From Bacteroidales bacterium UBA6360 (GTDB taxonomy: Bacteria; Bacteroidota; Bacteroidia; Bacteroidales; UBA932), in the NCBI GenBank assembly GCA_002440085.1, contig DJRM01000120.1, positions 1-16,470 on the forward strand: 16,470 nt of DNA, read 5' to 3'. The position numbers and the translations under genes were made by a program. Shown here one piece after another: positions 6,526 to 14,050 of the stretch (position 1 is its first letter; each line of letters opens with the position of its first letter). The notes below the pieces were generated by a model. That model saw only the letters and a list, made by a program, of their open reading frames with translations. It searched no databases and was not told where the DNA came from.

Positions 6526-8844
6526 CTACTCTTGAACGGGGCGGATGCCCATTCCGTTACGTGTCATCGTAATGGATCGTGACATAGGCTTCTGAGTCGC
6601 AATAGTTCCGCTCAGGAATGGTGCGGCAGGAGAAGATGTCGCAAGGCACAACATCGATGAAGGGCCATAAAAGCCACCGCCACCGGTGCCAAGAGGATAT
6701 ATGGTATAGTTTTCGCCGTTATCTACCCAGTCAAAGAAATATTTGAAACCGTCGTCGATTCCGACCGGAAGAGAATGAGCCACAAAATAACTGGAATTAT
6801 CCAAGAAATAGTCCCAAAGCTCACTTTCTGGAATTTTCCATCCCGGAGGACAAGGATCGAAGAAACTCTTCTTTGTCGTGCCGCCCTGTGCTGAAATGTT
6901 CCAGTCCGGATCTGCCCACAAGTTCTTTTTATAGGTGTCGCCATATGCGAAATATCCGGAGCCACGAGTAAACTCTGTCGGGTGGCTCACCAGATATGAC
7001 AATGTCAGATACTCACCGAAATTTATGTCATTATAATAGAACCTGACAAACTTATCGCTGGACTTGTCGTAACTGAATGTATTTGGCCACACAGTGTTAT
7101 AATTGTCATGGTAAGGATCCTTCCTGCCCCACTGATAGAAGAGTCCCTCTATGGTATAACGATCCTCGCCGTCCGCAGACATTGCACCCAAGTTTCTGTC
7201 CATCACCCACTTGTTGTGATATTTCGCATCATCTCCATCCCAGGCGCTGCCCTTGTAGCGATGTACTTCTCCTTTACCGGAAGGGAGAATGTATTTCCAT
7301 CGTCCGTCCCAGTTCTGATTTCTGCATTCGTCCGGGTTATAGTCAGTAATCCAAAGATGCCAGCTCCAGAGATACTCGCGAGCTCCGCTTGCATCCGTCC
7401 GGAAGACGCCGACAAGCACATTCCCTCTTGCACCCTTCTTCGGTTTCACGCTAAGCGCCACTCCGCCCTTGTAGACCGGAGACACGCGTCCGTCGTCGGC
7501 AGTCAGCGTGTACTGCCGGGTCGTTTGGTCAAACTCATAAAATTCGATCAGCTGTTCGGCGGAAGTCTGCCAGATAATCTCTGCGGACCATTCGTTCTCT
7601 GCCGTGATAGTCTTTCCCGTAGCGTTCTGGATATGTCCGGCATTCGCCTCGTTCAGCCAGAAAGTGTTCACCCTATTCGCGACAGGAATGTTGTAGAGCC
7701 GCTGAAAATCGCCAAGAAGCGGGTTTATGATGTAGCTGTTTGCCTCCGGCTCTTCAATGATTGCCGACACTGCCTCAATGCGGGCATCCGAGGCCGGGTC
7801 TCCCATAGTAGTGAACTTCAGCGGAAGCGTATAATGATAGTTGGGCTTTATGTTATAGTCACTGACAAGGTTCTCTCCCGGATAGAAACGGTAGCGCATG
7901 AACGTCGTTCCATCGGCACTCACTCCGTACAGTTCAATGAAAGTGGCATAGTCCGGTGCCATGACGCTTTTCTGAGACTCTGTAGAAGCGGAAGATGTTC
8001 CCATCAGGTGTGCCGGCAGGTAATATGTCAGCGTCTTTGACTCGCCAGGAGCCACAGAAAATGATTCCACATCATAGTCGAATGTCGTGAAAAGACTATG
8101 CTTAGGATATGGCGTGGTCAACATTTCCGGACACTTATCTTCAATCAGATGACAGAAATAGTCGATTTTTGTCGGCACGGATTTTATCTGGGCCGTTCTG
8201 AGAGTAATCCCTGATGTAGAAGGGTTATCTATCCGAACAGTGAATTTTGCCACATTGCGGTAGAGAGTCACGTCAAGTCTCGCAGTCGCGCTCGTAAACG
8301 TTGTATAGCCATTCATCAAGAGGTCATATCCGGCATCTGGATTCGCAGTGTATGCATCGGTTTCCCTATGAAAACTCATATACTCCTGCATCAATTTCTC
8401 AAGAGTCGTCGCCTTTGCGAACAAGGACACTGCGGCAGACGTATGCAGATTGGCAAGCACCACGGCTGTGTATTCGATGCCCTCATTCTTTGGAAGCACA
8501 ACCGGCACTGTCTGACCGGAACTGCTGTCCTGCGTATACTCAAAATACTGGGGAGCTACAAGGCGATTGCCATTCTCGTCAAACTGGAAAAACAGAAAAT
8601 CCCTTACGGAATAATCAGCATCAGTTCCCTCGTTCACATCGACACCTACAGATTTTGTCCTGCCGGGGACGTTTTCTTTTGCCGCGTTGAGCGTCAACAA
8701 CATCCTGCCGGCACCGTCCGCCTCTGTCATAATGCCGTCAAGTTCTACTTTCCCGCATCCGAATGCGACAAGACAAACAGCCACAACCATTAATTCTGCC
8801 TTGAGTTCGTGTATTCTGTCCAAGACTTTCATATTTGTTTTCAT
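6526..8844 (-). CDS. DUF4906-type fimbrial tip/adhesin lipoprotein with FISUMP-like C-terminus
   Basis: A 772-residue exported protein, last and largest gene of the fimbrial operon. Signal region up to LVAFGC (Cys30), an imperfect lipobox; an in-frame second ATG (Met5) is an equally good start. The first half resembles fimbrillin-type beta domains of the DUF4906 family, with a possible protease site GRTKS at 61-65. From about 500 a different domain follows: WVMDRNLGAMSADG (546 onward), GLFYQWGRKDPY, DPCPPGWKIPESELWDYF (Cys665) and a final GMGIRPVQE. This is the pattern of the Fibrobacter succinogenes major paralogous (FISUMP) domain. It lacks the short tryptophan-containing C-terminal tail shared by the other subunits, consistent with an end-of-fibre position. 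By family and place I infer a tip adhesin; the ligand is unknown. Confidence 0.8.
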   Translation of the reverse strand: MKTNMKVLDRIHELKAELMVVAVCLVAFGCGKVELDGIMTEADGAGRMLLTLNAAKENVPGRTKSVGVDVNEGTDADYSVRDFLFFQFDENGNRLVAPQYFEYTQDSSSGQTVPVVLPKNEGIEYTAVVLANLHTSAAVSLFAKATTLEKLMQEYMSFHRETDAYTANPDAGYDLLMNGYTTFTSATARLDVTLYRNVAKFTVRIDNPSTSGITLRTAQIKSVPTKIDYFCHLIEDKCPEMLTTPYPKHSLFTTFDYDVESFSVAPGESKTLTYYLPAHLMGTSSASTESQKSVMAPDYATFIELYGVSADGTTFMRYRFYPGENLVSDYNIKPNYHYTLPLKFTTMGDPASDARIEAVSAIIEEPEANSYIINPLLGDFQRLYNIPVANRVNTFWLNEANAGHIQNATGKTITAENEWSAEIIWQTSAEQLIEFYEFDQTTRQYTLTADDGRVSPVYKGGVALSVKPKKGARGNVLVGVFRTDASGAREYLWSWHLWITDYNPDECRNQNWDGRWKYILPSGKGEVHRYKGSAWDGDDAKYHNKWVMDRNLGAMSADGEDRYTIEGLFYQWGRKDPYHDNYNTVWPNTFSYDKSSDKFVRFYYNDINFGEYLTLSYLVSHPTEFTRGSGYFAYGDTYKKNLWADPDWNISAQGGTTKKSFFDPCPPGWKIPESELWDYFLDNSSYFVAHSLPVGIDDGFKYFFDWVDNGENYTIYPLGTGGGGFYGPSSMLCLATSSPAAPFLSGTIATQKPMSRSITMTRNGMGIRPVQE

Positions 8845-8870
8845 ATATTTCCCGTTTTGCCGATTTCAAT

Positions 8871-10022
8871 TTAAAATTCCTGCTCCGGATATTTGACATC
8901 GGACCACCCTCTTATGGCAAATTCACCCAGATAGACGGTTTTAGCATCAAAATCTACCTCGTGATTATCATCCGGTTCCTGCCAATCATTTCCCCGAAGG
9001 CCCGTCACGGTCAAATACAGTTTGAGAAAAGTCGAAGTGACAACAATCCTGAACACATATTCATGCCGCGGCAAAAACTCCGCAAATTCCTCGGCCGCGT
9101 CAGAGTTCAGGATAAGCTCCGTCTCTCCCGTACGATTTCCCTGAGTGAGGTTGATTTTAGCCTTGATGTAGTCAGTGTCAAGCAGATTGCCGTTGGATTC
9201 GGCAACTCCAAGTTTTCTGGCAGCCACAGTCTTGGGAGCATAGATTGCGGAGAGTACATATTTTGAACCCGACTTGAAGCATATTGAGCCGTCGGACTCG
9301 GAGACGGCATCTATCGAGCCCATATCCATGACGTTCTCAATGCCGTCAGGAGTCGTGCACTGCCGTGTGTTCGGAAGATACAGAAGCCGCTCGTCCGCGG
9401 TTCCGAGTCCGGCTCCGTATACTTGTATGTCATGCACCACTATCTGTTCCGTAAGAGATTCGTCGGATCTGACCTCGAAACTGATTCTGGAACGCATCTC
9501 ACGGAGCGGCTCGTCAAATGTCCTGACCTCGTATTTCTCGAGATCCTGTGCCTCCAGAACCGCCCGATATATGCCCCCGGCATCGCTGCCTCGCGCATTG
9601 ACCTGATTCGGACAAGTCACAATCGCATCCTGACCTCCGCATGACTGAAGTCCAACACCCGGTGAGAACAGAAAAATATCAGAAACGCTAGTCAGACCGT
9701 CAGCTCCCATATCCGGATCAGCCTCGATGAAAGTTCCGTCATCGTCAAGACGCGCTGGGGCAAGGAACTGCACGTCAAGTGACGGGTCATAGACATACGT
9801 GCCGTTCTTCTGCTGGTTAAGGGAACCGGACCGGCAGATCATAACACGGAACGTCGTACCGGCAGGAGCGTCTTCGGTACCCTCACCATCAGATGACCAC
9901 ATCTTGACTCTGCTGGAAAAGGTCACGGTCCCGTCGCTCTGTTCCGGCGTCACGAAATCGGAACACGAACCGCAAAGCAGAGCGAACACAGCCACAAACA
10001 TATATGTAAAGAGTCTATTCAT
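8871..10022 (-). CDS. Fimbrillin-like lipoprotein (minor or tip-associated subunit)
   Basis: A 383-residue lipoprotein with lipobox LLCGSC (Cys20). The mature start has the family pattern of one short strand (TVTFSSRV, Arg38) and then GTTFRVMI. The tail ends in GWSDVKYPEQEF, a tryptophan-containing C-terminal strand like its neighbours. The middle is poorly conserved and rich in cysteine for a fimbrillin (Cys63, 128, 137 and more). It starts 2 bases after the stop of the previous gene and lies 26 bases before the DUF4906 gene. From its place next to the tip gene I infer an accessory or tip-adaptor subunit of a type V pilus. It could also be a FimB/Mfa2-like protein; sequence alone does not settle this. 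Confidence 0.72.
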   Translation of the reverse strand: MNRLFTYMFVAVFALLCGSCSDFVTPEQSDGTVTFSSRVKMWSSDGEGTEDAPAGTTFRVMICRSGSLNQQKNGTYVYDPSLDVQFLAPARLDDDGTFIEADPDMGADGLTSVSDIFLFSPGVGLQSCGGQDAIVTCPNQVNARGSDAGGIYRAVLEAQDLEKYEVRTFDEPLREMRSRISFEVRSDESLTEQIVVHDIQVYGAGLGTADERLLYLPNTRQCTTPDGIENVMDMGSIDAVSESDGSICFKSGSKYVLSAIYAPKTVAARKLGVAESNGNLLDTDYIKAKINLTQGNRTGETELILNSDAAEEFAEFLPRHEYVFRIVVTSTFLKLYLTVTGLRGNDWQEPDDNHEVDFDAKTVYLGEFAIRGWSDVKYPEQEF

Positions 10023-10024
10023 CG

Positions 10025-11122
10025 CTATAACTTCAAATCAACATCAACAGTAGTCCAGTCTTCTTTCGAAAATTTCACGGGAGTAATCTTCAGTCCATTG
10101 TCAATCACAAGATTCATGATGTACCTTTTACCTGTTTCGAGTACCGCAACATCCGTCTCCACGCCTGTAGCGGCATCCTTGAAACTGTTCGGAACGACAA
10201 AGGAGACGCGGCAAGGTTTCTCATCCGCATCGAAGAAGAAAGTCATCGTGAGTTCTCCTGCATCAAAGTCTTTCTGCGGCATAAGGAAGCAGTAGCTTCT
10301 TGAGCCTTCACCTTTCGTCGGCAAGAGGTTCTGGTATATGTTGAACTCATCGTTTTCGAAATTGTCCGCTTTGATTGTAAGTTCCGCCCTGTCGGCAGTA
10401 TATGCCAAGGCTCCATTGCGGATGTCCATTGTCCCGCTTCCGACAAGCTTCTCCTTTGCATCGGAAAGTGTGATATGATTGAGCGTTATTTCGCCATCGT
10501 ACAGCGTGGACAGACGGACTTCCAGACATGTCATCGCATGATGGAATGTAAACGCCAGCCTATTGTCGGGCGAGTCCGGTGCAATGTCATTCAGCGTGAT
10601 TTTATCCGCCCACATCCAGTCCTTTTGGTCTTCTGTAGTGAACGGAATGTTCTCCGGAGTGTATTTTTCCAGATCACCAATCCCTTGATACGGATAATAA
10701 GCATAGACATCTATACTCTTGCGCATATAAGCCGGAAGCGACTTTACCACATATCTGTAATCCTCCTCGCACCAATGTGTATTTTCTGCAACGGATGACG
10801 GGATATACACCATACATTTGTTGCAATATCCCTTCTGGTGAGGCGAATACGTCCCTTTTTCACAAATCCACAAAGAGATCGGATATTGATAAGCCGTAGC
10901 CCGCGGATTATAATTTCTCGGCTGCCACGGGAAAGTCGTTCCCTCCACAGGCATTGAACGCGTCGTCATGGTCCGGACACTGATGGACGGTGCCATCAGT
11001 TCAATCTCCACAATCCCATCTTTCTCCACCGTTGCGTCCTTGGAGCATGAGGAGAAGCCCACAAATGCCGCCAGGATAAGCGCATGTCCGCAAAGAATCG
11101 TATGTCTCAATGTCTGTCTCAT
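10025..11122 (-). CDS. Fimbrillin family lipoprotein (Mfa-like), cysteine-rich
   Basis: A 365-residue lipoprotein with lipobox VGFSSC (Cys26). An N-terminal strand VEIELMAPSISVR is followed by TTRSMPVEGTTFPW, where Arg55 matches the Arg protease site of type V pilins. Fimbrillin features follow: VYAYYPYQG, AFTFHHAMTCLEVRL, then a C-terminal VLETGKRYIMNLVID and the tail EDWTTVDVDLKL. Unusual is a cysteine cluster at 87, 100, 103 and 118 with a CNKC motif, suggesting disulfides or a metal site in one loop. Its start overlaps the previous stop (ATGA), so translation is probably coupled. Probably a minor shaft or tip-complex subunit. Confidence 0.82.
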   Translation of the reverse strand: MRQTLRHTILCGHALILAAFVGFSSCSKDATVEKDGIVEIELMAPSISVRTMTTRSMPVEGTTFPWQPRNYNPRATAYQYPISLWICEKGTYSPHQKGYCNKCMVYIPSSVAENTHWCEEDYRYVVKSLPAYMRKSIDVYAYYPYQGIGDLEKYTPENIPFTTEDQKDWMWADKITLNDIAPDSPDNRLAFTFHHAMTCLEVRLSTLYDGEITLNHITLSDAKEKLVGSGTMDIRNGALAYTADRAELTIKADNFENDEFNIYQNLLPTKGEGSRSYCFLMPQKDFDAGELTMTFFFDADEKPCRVSFVVPNSFKDAATGVETDVAVLETGKRYIMNLVIDNGLKITPVKFSKEDWTTVDVDLKL

Positions 11123-12072
11123 ATCCTGCCGTCAGTTTCAAAAGAATCCCAGTCAACAATCTCCGGTTCATCGAGGAAGATGACCGCTCCGTCCATCGTG
11201 ATTTTCAGTTCGTGCATATAGCCGGCCTCTCCCGCATGATCGTCAGACATCGTCACATGCCTGGTGTATTCAATATCGTCCATAACAACAATGAGGTCAA
11301 ATTCACGGATGCCGGCTTCGATGATGAGGCCGTATGGATAAGATTCGAAGCTCTTCTGTAGCGTGAAGTCATACTTTATCCCCAAAGCCGTCTTGTCCGG
11401 ATTCTCCTCAAAGTCCAGTGTTCCGTCAATGATGTCAAGGACAGCCTTTGTCTTGAGCCCAGATATGCGGATTTCGGAAACCACAGGATTTGCTGTAACG
11501 CCGTCAGTCCGACGCAAACTGAACGTGAATCTCTGCATCATATGGGTGAACAGGAAATCAGGCTGCCCCTGAGCGGCATCCGCATTGCCTGCTCCAATGC
11601 CAGACTCATTCTTGGCCCACAAGATATCTTCCTGCCCTGTGATGTCATAGACAAGCCTCGGATGCTCAGTTTCCGTGCCAGCGGAATATGTGCAGTTCAC
11701 CAATGGCGAATAGGCATAAAAATATAGCTGCCCTTCGCGCGGATAGAACTTGTTCTCGGCAAAATGGTATACCTGCCTGCTGTCGGAATTCACAGGATCG
11801 AAGTTAATCCGTGAAGTAGGAACCCAGGAAGTCGGCACATGCGTGTCGATGTATGCCGTGACACCGAAAATGCCGGATGTGCCCGGAGGAAATGAGATTC
11901 CCTCGACCGGGCCGGAAAAGCCTGCACGTGTCCGCGGAATGCCTATACTTGCGGTCGGTTCCACAAGAACACGACTGTCCGATGTGTCAAGAGGAACCGT
12001 CTCCATTTCACAGGAAACGAGAGCCCCTCCAGTCAAAGCTGCGAGCACGATTATATTTCCTAATTTTCTCAT
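11119..12072 (-). CDS. Fimbrillin family lipoprotein (Mfa-like)
   Basis: A 317-residue lipoprotein with lipobox ALVSC (Cys21). The N-terminal strand leads to GIPRTRAGFSG and PVEGISF, placing a likely Arg cleavage site at Arg49, as in P. gingivalis Mfa1/FimA maturation. Typical fimbrillin segments follow: QLYFYAYSPLV, DFLFTHMMQRFTFSLRR, MHELKITMDG and the tail PEIVDWDSFETDGRI. It overlaps both neighbours by 4 bases (ATGA at 12069-12072 and 11119-11122), so three genes form a translationally coupled block. Most likely a structural or adaptor subunit of the pilus; its order in the fibre is not shown. Confidence 0.83.
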   Translation of the reverse strand: MRKLGNIIVLAALTGGALVSCEMETVPLDTSDSRVLVEPTASIGIPRTRAGFSGPVEGISFPPGTSGIFGVTAYIDTHVPTSWVPTSRINFDPVNSDSRQVYHFAENKFYPREGQLYFYAYSPLVNCTYSAGTETEHPRLVYDITGQEDILWAKNESGIGAGNADAAQGQPDFLFTHMMQRFTFSLRRTDGVTANPVVSEIRISGLKTKAVLDIIDGTLDFEENPDKTALGIKYDFTLQKSFESYPYGLIIEAGIREFDLIVVMDDIEYTRHVTMSDDHAGEAGYMHELKITMDGAVIFLDEPEIVDWDSFETDGRI

Positions 12073-13019
12073 TGCATTGTTATTTCCTGTGAATCACCGC
12101 TCATCCACGGGGTTATGCGGGTTCCCGTAAGACTCACAAAATTTGACTTGATTGCCAAGTCGAACACATAGCACATACCCGGCTCAATCAGCGTCTGCGG
12201 GACATTAATCTCCTGCTCATAGGGCTGCGGACGCCCCTCGACAAACGAGATTCTGACCTTGCGGAGGGTCTGCCCGGGAATCACAAAAAATGACTTGGAA
12301 CGATCCTGAGTGTTTATGCAGTCTCCGGCGAAGATGTCGCGCCCGACATAAAGGCCCTCAGCGCCCTCTGAAGTGAAGTCCCGCACAGTCCAGTCCCGAA
12401 TCTGTCCGCAAGTCCAGGATGCCGCGCCGTCAAGCACCGAGCAATGTCCTGTTGTCGCCATTCCATTCAGGGCAAGTTCCGTGAAATAAATGCCATCAGA
12501 AATTTTCGACACCTTGTTTCCGTCAGCATCAGTCTCATAGGCAACGGCAAACTCCACACGGGCAAGAGCATGGCGGAAACGCATCGGAACCACCCCTCTG
12601 TTGTCTTTGGTGTAGCGGCAGTCGCGGGTCACTGCCGTAACGACATCGGACTCAGCGACGGTCGCGTCATAGTCAAACTCGACAGCTCCGTTTGAAACCG
12701 AAAAATTGCTCACACTTGCCGACTGCGCCACGGAATAAAAATCCAACGCGGCCCCCGGCAGCCAATAACGCGGTGCGGAAAAGTCAAACAGCCCGCTTTC
12801 TCCGCGAGCCGCGACATCGGCAAAATACAGATTATCCGTGCCGGCACGCATGACCATGACATCCAGATCTCCAATGTTCGACGTGGTGACCGGGACAACC
12901 TTCGTCGCATCAACGGACGACACGAACGTGATTGCATGCAGAAATGGCTCTTCATCCATCTGAGAACGGCAAGCGGCAGCTGCAAGCAATGACAACGATA
13001 TGTAAACAATCTTTTTCAT
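12069..13019 (-). CDS. Fimbrillin-like lipoprotein with Lys in place of the Arg maturation site
   Basis: A 316-residue lipoprotein with lipobox LAAAAC (Cys17). The first mature strand HAITFVSSVDATK aligns by position with the strand before the cleavage site in its neighbours, but the basic residue is Lys40. There is no Arg between 19 and 57. The body has fimbrillin features: LDFYSVAQS, VVPMRFRHALARVEFAV, FFVIPGQTLRKVRI, MCYVFDLAIK. The tail ITPWMSGDSQEITMQ keeps a tryptophan. It contains at least five cysteines after the lipobox. It follows the intercistronic hairpin by 8 bases and overlaps the next gene by 4. It may be an uncleaved base-proximal subunit or one processed by a different protease. 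Confidence 0.78.
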   Translation of the reverse strand: MKKIVYISLSLLAAAACRSQMDEEPFLHAITFVSSVDATKVVPVTTSNIGDLDVMVMRAGTDNLYFADVAARGESGLFDFSAPRYWLPGAALDFYSVAQSASVSNFSVSNGAVEFDYDATVAESDVVTAVTRDCRYTKDNRGVVPMRFRHALARVEFAVAYETDADGNKVSKISDGIYFTELALNGMATTGHCSVLDGAASWTCGQIRDWTVRDFTSEGAEGLYVGRDIFAGDCINTQDRSKSFFVIPGQTLRKVRISFVEGRPQPYEQEINVPQTLIEPGMCYVFDLAIKSNFVSLTGTRITPWMSGDSQEITMQ

Positions 13020-13027
13020 ATTGGCAA

Positions 13028-13053
13028 CTGCCGGTACGGTCAGGTCCCGGCAG
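13028..13053 (-). promoter_or_regulatory. Intercistronic stem-loop after the probable major fimbrillin
   Basis: A perfect 7-bp GC-rich stem, CTGCCGG (13053-13047) with CCGGCAG (13034-13028) and a 12-base loop, fills the 48-base gap between two fimbrillin genes. The bases after it (TTGCCAATATG) have no U-run, so full termination is unlikely. Such structures often stabilise the upstream mRNA or attenuate expression of downstream genes in pilus operons. Confidence 0.55.
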
Positions 13054-13067
13054 CCATAATTCAGCGT

Positions 13068-14003
13068 TTAGATGTTGATGTCAGTGCCGTTTACGCTGTC
13101 CCAGTCGACAACGCTCGGCTCGATTTCAATTTCATTGAAGGTGATGGTGATGTTATAGACATATTTCTTGCCCATCTCCCATTTCTCGAAACGGTTAAGG
13201 AAGTGCTCGTATGGAACAGTCTGAGGCGCCACTTCGCTTCCGTTGAGGGTGTACTGGAACTTGATGGAAGTCTGAGCCTGCTCAGGGATGATTGCGCCGA
13301 AAGTGTAAGCGGTTGTGGAAAGTTTCTTTGTCGCGAAACTCTCAACTTCATAATCCGCCGCCGCACCGGTAAATTCCCATGAGGCATTGAGCGCGTAAGA
13401 AGTGTTGTCAACAGTGAACTTGCCGCCCTTGAATATGTTAGCAAGCTGGAACTTGTCCAGATTTACCGTGGCACCACTGAGATCAGAGGCAAGCTTCACA
13501 TTGAAGACTATCCATGCACCGGAATGCTTGAATGTCATAGGAACAGTGCTGTAGTCCTTCTCGGCCTTTTGCTCGCCGTTCGCATAGAGAAGGTCAGTAT
13601 AAGGAGTGGTTGCGTCTGCATCGGCCTTGAAGAATCCGTTCGCGAGATCGAATGAAACCTCATCGGCATAATTACTGCCCCATGTTGCCGTGACATCATC
13701 CGTTGCGGCATAAGCGAGGAAGCTCGTGACTCCGTTCACCGGCCAATACTTTCCGGCCTTCCATGTGTCAGTTCCCTTTGAGAACTCGGCACCCTCAAAG
13801 TACTTCCCGCTCACTGAATTGTAAGCCGACACATAAAGTTTCTGCGCATCACTGAACGCCGTTCCCTCAAGCGGAGCCCTCGTTGCCTTGTCTGCAGCGA
13901 CGCTGAACGCAATCTCCTTCTGCTGCGGCTCGACCGTCACGTTCTTTGAGCATGACGCAAACACTGCAAGTGCAATGCTTAAGATAAAAAGAATCTTTTT
14001 CAT
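13068..14003 (-). CDS. Fimbrillin family lipoprotein, probable major shaft subunit
   Basis: A 311-residue Mfa-like fimbrillin with lipobox VFASC (Cys18). The strand KEIAFSVAADKATR is followed by APLEGTAF. Cleavage after Arg42 would remove the first strand and allow strand exchange, as known for type V pilins. Later features: KYWPVNGVTSFLAYAA, VPMTFKHSGAWIVFNVKL, WEMGKKYVYNITITF and the tail SVVDWDSVNGTDINI. It has no cysteine after the lipobox, unlike the minor subunits. It is the only gene of the operon with long spacers on both sides (47 and 48 bases) and is followed by a stable hairpin, which favours high expression. These points suggest the main shaft pilin; this is inference. Confidence 0.86.
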   Translation of the reverse strand: MKKILFILSIALAVFASCSKNVTVEPQQKEIAFSVAADKATRAPLEGTAFSDAQKLYVSAYNSVSGKYFEGAEFSKGTDTWKAGKYWPVNGVTSFLAYAATDDVTATWGSNYADEVSFDLANGFFKADADATTPYTDLLYANGEQKAEKDYSTVPMTFKHSGAWIVFNVKLASDLSGATVNLDKFQLANIFKGGKFTVDNTSYALNASWEFTGAAADYEVESFATKKLSTTAYTFGAIIPEQAQTSIKFQYTLNGSEVAPQTVPYEHFLNRFEKWEMGKKYVYNITITFNEIEIEPSVVDWDSVNGTDINI

Positions 14004-14050
14004 TTTGATTAGATTAAAACAGTAAAATAATTAATGTTATTGTCTTTGTC

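Noticed and set aside
7108..8040. A 310-codon plus-strand open frame
   Set aside because: It is antisense to the strongly protein-like DUF4906-type gene, has no recognisable motifs, and its composition looks like a reverse-strand shadow.
13028..13053. Intercistronic hairpin as a full terminator
   Set aside because: There is no U-run after the stem and the next gene starts 8 bases later in the same operon with no promoter of its own.
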